From: Endomychus coccineus | Taxonomy: Eukaryota; Arthropoda; Insecta; Coleoptera; Endomychidae | Direction of reading: 5' to 3' | NCBI GenBank assembly: GCA_958510875.1 | Contig: OY294067.1 | Span: 258,293,736 to 258,357,735, forward strand | Length of the DNA stretch: 64,000 bases | The notes under the pieces: generated by a model | Told to the model about the DNA's origin: nothing | The model's database searches: none | The model's input: only the letters and a program-made list of their open reading frames with translations | Made by a program: the position numbers and the translations under genes | Part shown: positions 34,355 to 47,078 of the stretch, one piece after another | Position numbering within the stretch: the stretch's first letter is position 1 | Layout of the letters: each line of letters opens with the position of its first letter

Positions 34355-36455
34355 CGTCCGGTGTCATTGTCTGGAGCCCCCATCAGACACAAGAAATCGC
34401 CATAGCTAAACAAGTCTATGTTTGAGATAAAAGGAATTACTTTGAAAGAAAGAAAATAATTTTCGCTATTTCCCCTTCTTAGAGGTGCTCTTCAGTGTGA
34501 TTTCAAACAGTTTGATAATAATAAGTTTCGGGTCATTTACAAATTTAGAGCAGCTGATGTTCCGAACAAACATCATTTTAATCATTCCATTCCATTTCGA
34601 CTGTACAAATTAATAATGTATTATTAAACAGCCTAGACTGAGGGTATAAAAAATCCATTTTACGTGGCTCAAAAAGTTCCCTCAAAACACCAGTTACCCA
34701 ATATTTGAAGTTCCGATGATGAGTGTTGATATCTTGAGGCCTCCATTATTCGATATTTGATTCAAATTTTACAAATGTGTTTGAACACATATTTGTTTGA
34801 GAAACTTGAATTAATGTTACGTCAGAGTGAGAAGACTGTCTGAATGACACCGCAAATATACTCGGGTTGCTCTAGAAATTGTAGTACCAACGATAGTGAG
34901 GGTGATGAAAAGATATCTATTAAAATTTGTTAAAAGTGAGGTAGCTGTAATATTTTTATTTTTTTCTAAATTACAACAATTAATTACATTGGGTATGACG
35001 TTAGGTGTCCCACTATGGACTTTTTCCCTCTTGTGCTGAACATGACTATTAAAGATATAATTATTATTATTTGATATAACACAAGAACTCTATATGCCAC
35101 TCTAAGGAATAATATATAATGGTACAGAAGATTAGTTGCAATGATGACGCGTCGTAAAACTGAAACTTGTACTCCTTCATGTTATGCGTCCTTCAATCAA
35201 TGGTTATCTCGAGTATTTGGAAAGGAAATGAAGTATAGAAAAACAGGAACACACTAAGTGAAATGTACATATCCTATCGCCTTGTGACATTCTTGATATT
35301 GTTTCAGGCGCTCTTCTTTCTTGATCCGTATAGTACTAACCGCGCTTGACATTGTTTAACATCATATATCGAATGACAATGTGTTTCTCTTGTCTCGTCT
35401 CTACTGTTGTTCCAAAGTGACTCTACTTATTGTAGCTATGCGCTTGCGTTTGTATCGTTTTGAAGATGATTAGTTGTCGAAACTATCGTCACGTTACAAA
35501 TTATGAGAACGTCTCCCATCATGGATTTTTATATACTCTATCTATCATAATGGGAGAGTATTTAATGATCTCGAATAATACGAAACGACTGAAGGTGTGT
35601 ACGTACCAAATAATTTGTAGGGCTTTTGACGGTTTCCATTTCATACCAGTTTTCCAACACGTTTGATGCAATACAAGAATCAAATATGAATAGATGAAGA
35701 TGAATTGAACATGAAAGAAATAGAACCTGGAAGTAGAAGCTTCAATCCCCGAGAATTATTAGGAATACACAAAGCGGTAAAATCTTATAAACGTGCACGA
35801 TCAATCAGATGTCGGTATCCTTGTTAAGAGCTCCAATAAAATGATATGTCCATAAATCGACACTTAAGTTTTATTTCAATCTCTTCATAATTCCATTTTA
35901 AGCCATACAAAATTCTCTTTATACTTTCGTATAATTTTCTTATTTTTCGTTTAACAATGACATTTTGGAAGATCAACATTAAATAATGAAGGTATGTATC
36001 AATTATTGCTTCAATGATGGTACTGAGAATTTTTGATAATGAATACTATACATAATTTTGTAATTTTACCCGTATTAAGGTTGAGGAATGATGTATAAAT
36101 CAAAGGTACAAGATCTTCCTAGAATATAAGCCATCAAAGTTCAAATGTAGACAGTAATTAACTCAAACTTGACAGAGTTTCGATTATTAGTAAGGGAGGA
36201 TTATTCATTTACATACGGTTTAATAAGTCATGAAATGATTGTTTAATGTAATACATGTGTTATCTTATACATGCGTTGTATTACAAAATTAAGAAAACCA
36301 TAAAGATGTCTTCTATCGTTTATCCTAGATTCGGATATTAAGATAGCTAGTAATACGTTCAGATTTCCTGAATTTCAAAAAGTGGAAAGGGTATCTACAT
36401 AATTCCCCACATATAAATAATAGTCTTCTGAAGTCACTATCATTATTCATAGAAT
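34355..36455. other. intronic, no recognisable element
   Basis: AT-rich, no named repeat. An inverted pair tgtaatacatg / catgcgttgtattaca sits just outside the analogous region at 36,244-36,285. Confidence 0.4.
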
Positions 36456-37025
36456 TCAGACCTGTAAGAATATGCGGATATACATTTTTTTTCGAGTACA
36501 TGATATGTACATTATTCCGGTTTTTTTTTGATCACACGAAAATAAAACCTCTAATGTTTGTAGAATATTGTGTGAGCCAGCGATAGGATGTTGAGAGAGG
36601 GGAAAGGTATTGCTTTTTTCTTCAAAATGTTTGGAGGTTACAGGCATTAGGAAACAGCTCATTAGGCAACTCCGCCCATCGATTGCAAAATGAAGTCTGG
36701 TATAATGTCTCGAGACAAGGAAGGGGTGACCAGCTTGAGCTCGTCTAGTTTGCCTATCTCGAATGTCTCATGGTGGTATAGTAGATGAGATTTCTGATGA
36801 GCAGCGACCATGGAAATCTATAGGAACGGGAGAAATCGTCCAATTGTCTACTAGTTCTTGAGAGGTTAATGAATCCGTGAGTGTGACATCACTATTCAGA
36901 AGAATAGTTCTCTTCTGAATGGATTCTAATAGCTTCAGTGTGAGTATGGGAGCTGAACCAATACCCTTTATATTATAAGGCCTGTATGTTGAGTACAAGG
37001 GTGGGTGTGATGTCAACAACAAGAG
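36456..37025 (-). pseudogene. LINE C-terminal relic (family A)
   Basis: Minus strand: SAPILTLKLLESIQKRTILL, NSDVTLTDSLTSQELV, FHGRCSSEISSTIPP, then QAGHPFLVSRHYTRL, a degraded piece and LSQHPIAGSHNILQTLEVLF. This is the C-terminal part (LLDRVQKRAIRLI, TDSLDSLEHRR, FHGRCSSEL, AGHPF) common to a family of insect jockey-like LINEs. Broken by stops after IPP and before GHPF. It ends with the same SQH....GS......TL segment as the copies at 4.3 and 59.9 kb. Confidence 0.8.
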
Positions 37026-38099
37026 GCTTAGACGATATGAAACTCCTCAAGTGTCCTCGTGTGATAGGAACGTATTCTTACCTATAAATAAGCGTGTTTG
37101 AAAGTGTTATGACTGAATAACGTGCGTTGCAATATGACTTTCTGAGTGAATGTTCACGTTGCTCCTTCTCGCGTTTTGTATTATACATACAGTTTACTAA
37201 CGCTTGTTAGTAAATTACAAAGACAATGAACTGACTTATGGAAACAATGGATATCGGCTGTGCCTGTGAAATATTTCATGGTAACAACAATAACGGAATA
37301 AGATTGTGATAGTGGTACCAATTAGTTGTGAATTATTGTAAAATTAGAAAAAATTTGATAAAAAATATCCTGTTTTATAAATGACAATAATGCAAACAAT
37401 AGCAAAACCCATGAACAATTTTTCTAAACATAACGAGTTGAGTATCTTGTATCCTCATCGAATTGCTAATTAAAGATCATTATTGTATCTATTCGATTCG
37501 GTTAACAAATATATAAGAAATAATTGGCTAAATCCAAAATCCAATCAAATTATTATGCACTATTCAACTCGGGAGACGAAAACATTGCCCCATTTTATGC
37601 GTCAAAAAAAAAAAAAAACTAAAACATGATAAATTGTTAAAATTTGGACAATCTTCGAATTTGAAAGCACTCTATCCAACAAATTTGGTTCAAATATAGA
37701 GCATTTCAAATTAACAGCACAGTTTATAAATATTATATTGACAATTAACTAACGCCAAACGTATGATTTCAATAAAGTATTTGAAAAATTGATCAGATAC
37801 GCGTAAGTCTTGTTCGGCTTTAAATAAATTAACAACACCAACACATATGGTCACACACAGTTTACGGAATTTTAGAAATAATTTAGTATTGTTTCAATGA
37901 GCTTAATTTATATTAGATATTGTAAGGAAAATTCCAAATAGAACCATTAGAACACAGGTTTTTCTACATTAATAAAAGCAAATGGGGTGCAACTAAGGAC
38001 TCAGTTCACGACTGGCAACCTGTTTGAAAAGGAACTCCGTATATACGACCCAAAAAGTAAATAAATAGTTCAACTGTCAGTATTGCAGCATTTTGCCAT
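37026..38099. other. intronic, unassigned
   Basis: AT-rich, with a poly-A run (a14) at about 37,606. No gene or named repeat. Confidence 0.4.
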
Positions 38100-38785
38100 A
38101 TAATGTACGGGGTGACCAGCTGCAACATAGCCTATGGCTTGTGTCACGATCAAGCAATCAGGCCTGGTACTATAGAGCGTATCTATTAGCTGAACTACTG
38201 ACGTGTAAACAGTATTCCAGAACAGGTCGAATCTGTGCTTTTTAGGTTACAAGGAGCTCCTGGGAGCGGGAGGGGGGTTGTAAAGTAGCTCTTGGCACGG
38301 CATAGGAAATCAAACGGTTTTCTCAATGGACTCCGCATGATCATCCCATGAGAGGGTGCTGTTGGAAGTGATCCCAAGTATAGATATACAGTACTTCGTA
38401 GTAATAGTTGTACCTGTAATCATATTGGGGATTGTGGGATCGCCTTCCTCGAGAAACTACAAGCTTGAGTCTTGATTGCATCAAACTCTACTGGATTATC
38501 GAATACCGAATTCAAAATTCTTGCCCTATTCGCATTTATTGCATCGACCTGTCTCTATTTTCCTCTTCTGTCATCATGATATGATATCGGGGCTCTAGAA
38601 GAGATATATGAAATGTACCATCATCTGTTAGGCTGAGGACGGGACAGGAGGTCATTACCAACGGATCGTTGATATGGAGTAGGAACAAAGATGGTGCTAA
38701 GGCAGATCCCTGTGACACATCAGCGTTCGTGGCCATTGTATCGAAGGAGACTACGTCAAACCCCGCTCTTCATCTGAGAGAAGGT
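38100..38785 (-). pseudogene. LINE reverse transcriptase relic (family A)
   Basis: Minus strand from 38,785: LLSDEERGLT, DTMATNADVSQGSALAPSLF (PQGSVLSPTLF block), LLHINDPL, LSLTDDGTFHISLLEPRYH, where TDD replaces the usual FADD/YADD catalytic motif, then frameshifted pieces matching the 60.2 kb copy, LRKPFDFLCRAKSYFTT and RPVLEYCLHVSSSAN, and LLDRDTSHRLCC. It overlaps in content with the 37.0 kb relic at the LLD/LLES helix, so the two are separate insertions or a duplicated junction rather than one simple split copy. Confidence 0.8.
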
Positions 38786-39814
38786 GGGTTTTTTGTTCGC
38801 AGCAAACATCAGTGGAATCAGAGATATGTTAAATCAAGGTTCAGTTCAATGGAAAGTTCAATTTTTGGAATTTTGTCAAGCAGAAACGACATTGTAGGAT
38901 ACCGCATTGAAAATACGATTTTGAGAAATAATATTTCAAATCCTAAACATAACACAAGATTAATTTAAATTATATACTGAAGATTACAGAACTAAGCTTT
39001 GAAGCTAATGAATTCTAATCAACGGTTTATATGACATTCCTGAGAACTACATTGAACCAGGTACTAATATTGCATGCATGCAGTAACATTCAACTAAGTA
39101 TACTGTCTGCAATGTTATCACATCAAGAGAGTAATAACTTGAAATAATTAAATATTCCTCAAGTCGATGCAACCCATCCATTTTCTTTAACATCTTTCAA
39201 TATCAATGGAAATCCATATCGAATCTAGCTTGAGTGAATTTCTATAATTCAATCAACCTCATGTTGTGCTTCATAAAATCACATACTCAATTATGTTGAC
39301 TACTCACAATTATATCAACAAAGATATAATGCAATCAATACCTTATGACAGATTATTGCGTGAAGAGATTTTACTGGCATTTTCTTTGCTTCATTGACTC
39401 CGATTTTGTCTTGGATAATACATTTAGGAATAATATCTGAACAAAATGCGCTATTGGTGAAACATCTCTATACGACATATTGCTTATGTGAGTAGTTATT
39501 ATATTAGGGAACTCATTAATAACCAACTGAATGATATTCATTTAGGGTATATGTACACTGCCACTCAAAGATCTATTATATTCCCTCCTGCTGCTAAGCT
39601 GTTCATGCTGTTCAGGGTTTCTCAAGGACTAAAGCAGTTCCTCCAATCCCATGGCCCTTAGGGAGTTCCGAGTGTCGTGCAGCTTCAGGTCTTCTCTCCG
39701 AACTGCCCCCAGTTGTGGTGCTGTCGGGTTCCGATGAGCAAATGTGGATGAATATTCCATCCTCGCAACATCTGTATTCTTCCTTCTCTACTAATCCAAG
39801 TGCTATGAAAAGGA
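38786..39814. other. intronic, unassigned
   Basis: No long frame with a motif. 39,640-39,760 is GC-richer without a recognisable peptide. Confidence 0.35.
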
Positions 39815-39870
39815 ACATTCACCCTTATCCACTAAAATACTGTACTGAGTACTGAGGACCTTCCATCAAG
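39815..39870 (-). mobile_element. Penelope-like element 3' UTR scrap
   Basis: cacccttatccactaaaata then actgaggacctt parallels 12,790-12,836 (cacccttatccactaaaaat, actcaggactt) in the same orientation. Nothing else of the element remains. Confidence 0.55.
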
Positions 39871-40679
39871 TGTATCCACGGTATGAACTTTTTTACAGTT
39901 TATCAATCCAAACCTCTCAAGGTGTCTTCTTATAGTGCCCCGTTGGGATTACCGTTCGTTGAATAACTAATGTTTCGCACTGTGAGAAGAAAATCACCAT
40001 CTCAATAGCTCAATGGTAACAATTCTCGAATATTTCAGGAAATTCTGTATTATTACCTATGGATCAGATTGATGAATTCCAGATATTTTCGATCAATCTT
40101 CGCTTGTATCATCTGCCAGTTTGGGTAAATTGCGTACAAATATTATAATTTTTGACGCATTTTCATAGAATTTAGCATAATATGTAAGTCGAGTCCTGCA
40201 AGTTTATCACGATATTTGTATGACTGAGTTAATAATATTATAAGCTCATATAGTCATTCCGTTGCTGTGTTTGGAAGTTTCATTTAAATTTTTTGTCAAG
40301 TCATTTTGCACAACTGACGAGAAAATTAATGTTGAAGCATTTATATAACGTTTTTGTAATTTGCCTCCATTTTGATTTTCTAATTGACCCATTAACGAAC
40401 GCAACGTCATCACTCGCCGTGTCTTAATATCCAAAAAAGCACGGAACTTTTTACGAAAATGTTTAGGTAGGCGAGCTTGATGCGGAATTATCTTGTCATC
40501 ATTATGTCAGTTTAAATGACAGTGTCGAGCGTCAACAACTCAAGAAAGCGATCACAGAACCACTAAATCAAATTTTCACTTTCAAAATTAAGATGTTACC
40601 AACCACCATAAAAATCCCTAAATGGACTAAATTAAACATTTTTGTTTAAAAACGGCATAAAAAGAGCAAATTACAAAAA
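39871..40679. other. intronic, unassigned
   Basis: AT-rich; nothing recognised. Confidence 0.35.
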
Positions 40680-40817
40680 ATAGTATAAACAACTCGTTTC
40701 CTAAGACCTTGAAGCACTCATTCTTTAAAAAAACTCGTGGCTTCGCCACTCGTTTTTTAAACTTGAATTCGTGCTTTAAGACGAGTCTTAGGAAACTCGT
40801 TCTTTAATATACTATAA
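40680..40817. repeat. long hairpin repeat centred on ctcgtggcttcgccactcg
   Basis: A near-continuous palindrome of about 138 bp: tagtata outermost, then actcgtttcctaagac / gtcttaggaaactcgt, gaagcactcattctttaaa / tttaaacttgaattcgtgctt, and the centre actcgtggcttcgccactcg. Arms of about 65 bp with a 3-base loop (ttc). Probably a small foldback element or the end of one. Confidence 0.85.
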
Positions 40818-41257
40818 AAGCACCCGAATCCAACCTGGACAGATTCATTGAATTAGAGAGCATTTCATTTATTTAACGAATAGCATATCGATTCTCGAAA
40901 TCGAAAGCTGCTAGCTGTAACGTGTAAATTACTCGCGCCGGTGATGTTAACGGTCAGTTATTCATATAATCAATAGTTTAGTAATATCTGTTAATTAAAA
41001 CTTCCAGGTTAGTCGATAGTGTTGTCTAAACCAGCGTTCATTAAGAAGCAGAGATGAGTAATTCACGAACGGAATGTTGAAATGAAGTATTATTCTTCGC
41101 GAACTAAATAAACTGGTTCGTAAAATCTAAAATAACTAGTTCAATTTGTGAACTTTTGTTTGGGTTTATCTCTAGTCTGAACTGAAATACTTATTACAAT
41201 AACATTCTCTGTTTAAATAATCAATTGGGCATGTTTTGTTTCCAAATGGCTAAAATA
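40818..41257. other. intronic, unassigned
   Basis: AT-rich; nothing recognised. Confidence 0.35.
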
Positions 41258-42640
41258 CAGGGTGTTGCCTAATAAGTAGGAACGTTTTTAGAGGGTGATT
41301 CCTTGTCTATAATTGAAGGGGTTCTTTCATGTAAACAGGAGCTCTTGAAAAGTTGCATGCTTCCGAAAATTAGAAAAACAATTGTTTTTTTTTCTTGAAC
41401 AGTTAAAGAAATGGCATGTTGTGAAAAGGATATCTATGAATATTATTTAATTTTGATGTGACCTTTTAAAGGGGTGAAACATGCAACCCCTATTCCCTTT
41501 TTTGCCAGAACTTTTCAACAAAACAAAACTTGTTAATTTAAAAATATGTGTTGAAAAGAACGATTTATTGCAAAACTTTTTCAGCTCTTGTGTCATATTT
41601 TATTAAATAGAATATCAAATTAATTATGTGTATTACAACCAAGAAAAAGGCAACAAAATCAAACGGAATGAATTCATTAAAACTGCTCGAAACTTTAGAC
41701 AGGAATCAAGTCTTCGTCTCATAGATTGGCGGAAACGTTGGAATGTTTCGGGTGTGTTTTGGATTATCTCGCAGGCTGCAGTGGTGCGATTCCTTAAATC
41801 ATTTACACATTCAATGGGGTCGTATAAACCAAGGACTTTAGGCTAGCCCAGATGCAAAAGTCCAAAGGGTTTAGTCTGGAGATCTGGAACGCCAAGGTTG
41901 AGGTCGTGCTCGGCCTATCCAGCGATTTGGATACACGTCGTCCAAGTACTGACGAGCAGTTATGCTGAAATGGGCATCACCACCATCGTACATAAGCCAC
42001 CAGTAAAATGGGAAACTGGTCCTAGAGAAAAGTTGTATAAGATACATCATTTAGCCTTAACGGTAGAAAATACGATCCAATAATATTTTAGTCCATAATT
42101 CCGGCCCACATGTTGAGTGAAAATTTATATTGGTACTGACCTTCTTAAATTGCACGTGGGTTATCTTCAGGCCATAGATGAGTGTTATAAAAATTTGCTT
42201 TGGAAAGTTGGATTGGTCAGTGAATAATAAATATGTTTTCTAAAAATTAAATATTTTGGATAATCATTTGAAGACTCCATTGAAAAAAGTCTACTTGATG
42301 GTGAAAATCTCGCCGCCAAAGTGCCTGGACTCGTTGTAAGGATACAATTTCTGATCCTTTGAAATTTTTGGGATTAGTTTATTGCTAACATTGAGTACCT
42401 ATGTTAGCAATTTGTTTTGTTTTCGGATGATCTTCAATCGTATTAAGAACAACCTCTTCTTCCAGTGCCACCGTTCTTATCACTAGTGGACGACCACAAT
42501 CAATTGTTCGTTTTCGAAAAGTTTTTGGAAGCTATTCAAGGATTTTCGATAAGGAATCATCCCGTCAAGACTTTTGCACTCATTTGACAACACAGTGTAT
42601 AATGCGCGAAAAACGTCAACTATTTGGAAACATTTTCTTT
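41258..42640 (-). mobile_element. Tc1/mariner-like element, one end visible
   Basis: Begins cagggtgttgcctaataag after a TA at 41,256-41,257. This end shares the cagggtg start with the element at 16,423. The opposite end was not found by eye. The body is a minus-strand transposase relic. Confidence 0.7.
41632..42600 (-). pseudogene. Tc1/mariner-like transposase relic
   Basis: From the high-coordinate side: a frameshifted N-terminal part (TVALEEEVVLNTIEDHPKTK, IVSLQRVQALWRRDFHHQ), DFFQWSLQMII, HLWPEDNPRAI, FSLNMWAGIMD, then DGGDAHFSITARQYLDDVYP, NRWIGRARPQPWRSRSPD (the third catalytic block, WPARSPDLTP type), and a C-terminus with QSMRRRLDSCLKFRA. The middle aspartate sits in the DGGDAHF block. 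At least six breaks. The protein family resembles that at 16.5 kb but is a different subfamily. Confidence 0.85.
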
Positions 42641-44592
42641 CTTGACGAAAAATACTAGGTCTATTGGAACGAAATAAAATGCTAATGATAGCCTTGAATC
42701 TGAGCTATTGACCTCTGTTTGGATTTTCAATTTGATGTATTATTTTTTAAGAGCCAAATATCATGATGTTTCTGAAAAGTTTTTGTGATTTCCTCGAATA
42801 TTTCGAATTTTAAGAGTTGATTTGAAGTATTTTATTTTCATTTTGATATAATATATCAATCTTCATTATAATGAATTTATATTAATACAATTTGAAAAGA
42901 GCACATTTCCACCGTAGTGTGTTATAAGTATAGGGGTTGAAATTCACAGAAATAGGGGTGAAAATTATTTTTCGCACTCTTCGATTATCTAAATTCATCT
43001 GAAAAATCAATATTCTTGCAATGTGACATTTTTCAAATTTTGCTGCATTTTCGATCCTAATAGACAGCGATATTTTAACAACCAATTCGAAAATTGAATT
43101 TTCAACGTCGTTTCGTATTGGGCGACCTCAAAAACCTCCTAGATGACATTTTTGTATCAAAACAGAATGTTATTTCTGAAATGATAGATTTATTGTATAC
43201 AGTTAATGATGATTCTTGACCCAGGTATGAATTATATTTAAATTCTGGGGAAATAGGTTACACTAACGAATATGTTTATTATTTTCGTATTTACGTACGT
43301 TTCGGTCTCACGACCATCATCGGAAGACGTATTATGTCTAAAACGAGATTTCTTAAAACTAATTGTATCAGCACAAAGCGTTCTTATCGCACTAATTTGT
43401 ATTAAAAATGGCCACGTTGCCGCAACGAACAGAAGCACGAATAATCGAAACTGTAGGTGTTAATTTGTTAAGGTTTCGATTATTCATCAAAAGTGACCGC
43501 AACAAAAAAATTCCCTCTTACATAGTACTTGTGGGTACGTTGACTGGAACACGTATTAATATTCATAAATGAATTGCCCATACGCTGAACATGATGTTAA
43601 TTCACCATTATTTCGTTCATTCTCTATCATTACAACTAGAACTTCAACTAGAACCTAGTTAAATGAATTATCTTTACAGGTACACAAGTGTACTAGTTCT
43701 ACAAATCAGTTGTTTATTTCCATCTCTATTGTGAAGATGGCGTGGACATTAGATGCCTGTTGGTGTGAAATATCAAATAGAATTCACGGGGGCAAGAAAG
43801 CAGTAATTGTATTCTTCCTTATCCCTAGGTGAATTTATTCTATTAGCTAAAAACTGATAATACAATTATTATGTCATGATAAATCCTTGTTACAAAGGAT
43901 ATTTGACAACCATTCCTCTGAATCTACTACAATTCGTAATTGGATTGATAAAATTATAAATATACGTCGAAAACAATCAAATCAATGATAATTGCGGATA
44001 TGACCAATAAATTGAGAAATTTCAAATGATAGCTGGACCATTTTTTTGCTTCTTCAGGTATAATTTTTACATAAGCATATTGAGTGAATTTTACTACCAG
44101 ATGTATATATCTCTGAAACAGCTTAGCCGAATGTTAAATGTATCATATGTTATGCTACTCATATAGCTCGAAGCTAATCGAGTGAACTCATGCTGAATTT
44201 ATTAGATGAATCACATGGAGTGTAAGATGAAATAGATGAGAATGATTGCAGGTTCTTCGAGCAATTAAGACTTCTTGATCTAAAATTCGATCATCATCCG
44301 TGCTTTGTATTTCCTTCCATGTTATTTTTGCTGTAGAATAGATTGCCGTTCAAATTTCATACAGCCGAGTGAAACAAGTGAGTGAGATTGCAAGGAACTT
44401 TGATCAAGATGAGTTATTAAATGAAGATATGGAATGTATGAAATATGCAAAATAACCAGTTGGACGTAACTCGAATACTTTTAATTGTTCTTGGATAAAG
44501 TTGTAACTTCTTTTTTATTTCGACTGTCCGGAAAATTTAACTTTACTCCATTAATTTGTGTGAATCTCACGAATTTTCAAAATTAAAATAAA
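42641..44592. other. intronic, unassigned
   Basis: AT-rich. A cgtttcggtctcacgaccat block at about 43,300 resembles a word common in insect repeat ends but I could not delimit an element. Confidence 0.35.
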
Positions 44593-44850
44593 TTGGTGTT
44601 TTTGTTGTTCTCCTTTATGGATTCCCCTGGAATCAATTTTCCTATTGCTTCGGTGCTTTTGGATGAAATCTTTTCCCTTTTTACGTCACCCGAACAAGAT
44701 GCAATGTCAATTTGTCTGACAAATAACGATCATACAGAAGAATGTGTAGCTGCTGACACTATTAGCGACTATTCAAATGTTATTCAATGGGATTGTTGTT
44801 TTAACAATACAGATTATAAATGTAAAAGAATCAACAAAAACGACACATGA
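44593..44850 (+). other. unrecognised 85-codon open frame
   Basis: ATG-initiated frame with a hydrophobic start (MVFLLFSFMDSPGINFPIAS) and five cysteines near its end. No family recognised. The segment LTNNDHTEE is matched by LSNNNHTEA in Shab intron 1 (about 23,970-24,000) in the same reading frame, so it may be a scrap of a repeated element. Confidence 0.15.
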
Positions 44851-45127
44851 CCGTAGAATAATATTAAGGTCCTCGTTCTTAAACATCTAATCTTGTACTT
44901 TAAATAGTAATTTCACATCCTTGTAACGTAAATTACTATCGTTGATTAACAGGGAAATGTATCGATTGTTTATCGCCGTATAAAGAGAATATTCGAACTC
45001 AATAATTCAAAAAAGAAATTATTTTCTTGAATTCAATACATTTTTTGTGATATTTTTAAACTAGAGTTGACAATTATTTCCACTAGGGGTTGGGGGGGGG
45101 GGTGTTGAGCGGCTATATATCGGGAAC
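44851..45127. other. intronic, includes poly-G run
   Basis: Contains a run of ten or more G at about 45,092-45,103 that may be a sequencing-difficult site. Nothing else. Confidence 0.4.
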
Positions 45128-47078
45128 TGTTCACCGTTCAGCTTGCGGAAAAAAATATGGCCAGTGAATATGGCTAAGAGAAATGGCTGGAAATTATTTT
45201 TGAACTCGTAAAATGACCGCATGAGCGTAACATTTAAGCTAAATTGGATAAAATGGAGTTTCCCTACAATTTACCTAAATAAACTGTATTGAAAATAATT
45301 GCAAGCGAATCTTTCTACAATTATGAACAACTTTGCTCTGAAACATTTTTCTGAAACTCTTCAAATAAAGTGATGGGAGAAAGATGAACTTTACTTTGGG
45401 AAAAACGCAAATCTCGGGAATCCAACATCAGAAAATACTAAATTTGATTTCATTCAAAAGAGTTTATCTTTTTCTATCAGCTGCATTGGAAGCAGTTTCT
45501 TTGTCATTCTTACGTTTGCCGCTAGGTGACGCTATTTAGAAAATCATCAAATTTTGTTAATTTTCTTGAAAAACTTGAATACGACTTGTTTTGGATCAAA
45601 GTTGATCATAATTTTCGTAAGATTCGCTCCGAATTATTTTCAATATATCTTATCTAGGCAAATTATATGTTCATACCAGAAAAGAAACTGACTAAAGGCC
45701 AAAGCAAATGGTGAAGACTCAAAATCTATATTTCTTCAAACTTAGGATATTAATGAAAACTAATGAATCAGGCATTCTAATGAAATATCTAAAGTACCGA
45801 AAACACTCACTGGATGCGAAAAGTTCAACATCAAGGAAGCTGGAGTTTTTAGGGTGATGTGGTGTAATAGAGGGTACAATTATTGGAGCCTATTTCTTTG
45901 ACCACGCATCACTGAATGGTAACTCTTTTTTGTAATTCCTCAGGAATGAATCACAGGGTTTATTGTAAAATGTGCCCCTTCAATCCAGGCAAAATATGTT
46001 CTTGCAACTCGATTGATGTTCAGCACATTTTTCAATTAATGTGCAGGAATACCTGACTCTGCCATATTGTGATCGATGGATACTAAGAGGAAGCCTGTTT
46101 CCCTGACAAGCCAGGTTTTCTGGACTTTCATTTGTGGGAACCATTGGAAGAACTTGTCTTCCATATAAGTCCTATGGACCATGGATGATATAATGAACAG
46201 AGTCTTGAAGGCAATTCGTTGTCTGCCAACAGCGGATGTGGGAGCTGCTGCATATTCTACTCGAGGAAGGCTCGCTGAATGTGCGGAAGAAGATGGCGGG
46301 CATTTGACCTGTAGATATTTTTAATAAAAGTGTTTTTAGTTCTCTAAATTTCTCGAAGAAAAATTGTGATATTTGAAACAACAGTGTTAGCTATCAATTC
46401 GATATTTTAGATGAGAAATAGAAGAGAGGTAAGTTTGTTTTTGTGATGAAAGTGTTTGTTAGAGTTTCTCTTCCAATGCCTACTTATCTCCCTGAATTAC
46501 GGGAAAACTAGATAGATATCAATAGAATTAACGGGAAAGCTAGATAGACATCTTTCAGATTCTAGTATTAATTTTTGCTAATATCTCAGGTGGGAAGAAA
46601 GATAGAAACCTGGGGTTCTCACAGTTTGCATTGGCCTTTAGTATCATTGTTTGAAATTTGTAAATTTTCTGGAAGGCGCTATCCAGCGGCCAAAGTAAGA
46701 ATGCCAAAGAGATTGCTTTTTATGCAGCTGATAGAGGACTCCAAGTTTAGTATTTTCCGATGAGGGGTTCCCAAGATTGTGCGTTTTTCCTAAATCAAAG
46801 TTTGCCTTACCCCAAACATTATATTTGTAGAGTTAGAGGAAAAAGTTTGAAAGCAAAGTTGTTTATAATAATTGCCGTAAGATTCATTTGCAATTATTTT
46901 CAATATACCTTATATAAGCAAATTTTATAGCAGCCCCCTTTCTACAATTCATCATAAGTTTTACGTGCCCTAGTGGCCATTTTAGAAGTTTGAAACTAAT
47001 TTCCAGCAATTTCTCTTGGCCATATTTACGGGAGATATTTTTTCCGTGAGCTGTACCCAATATACACTTCACCGCTAG
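45128..47078. mobile_element. element with long terminal inverted repeats, about 1.95 kb
   Basis: Left arm 45,128-45,570 pairs with right arm about 46,640-47,078. Landmarks: gaaaaaaatatggcc / ggccatatttacgggag; attgaaaataattgca / gcaattattttcaat; gggaaaaacgcaaatct / gattgtgcgtttttcc; tatcagctgcat / atgcagctgata; gcgctatccagcggccaaag mirrored as ttgccgctaggtgacgct. Arms are about 440 bp and roughly three quarters identical. A short part of the arm (45,600-45,670) recurs in direct orientation at 46,860-46,925. A transposase scrap lies inside. Confidence 0.8.
46060..46330 (+). pseudogene. Tc1/mariner-like transposase C-terminal scrap
   Basis: Reads DRWILRGSLFP, a broken QARFSGLSF where WPARSPDLT is expected, then in another frame FWTFICGNHWKNLS (DFFLWGHLK region), DDIMNRVLKAIRCLPTADVG and GRLAECAEEDGGHLTC, the usual C-terminal helix. 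Related to the 41.6 kb family. It lies within the long-TIR element and may be a later insertion or the decayed transposase of that element. Confidence 0.7.

Noticed and set aside
36794..36820. ctgatgag...ggaaatc as another hammerhead core
   Set aside because: CUGAUGA is present but no stem II can form and there is no stem III or stem I partner; it lies in a LINE reading frame.
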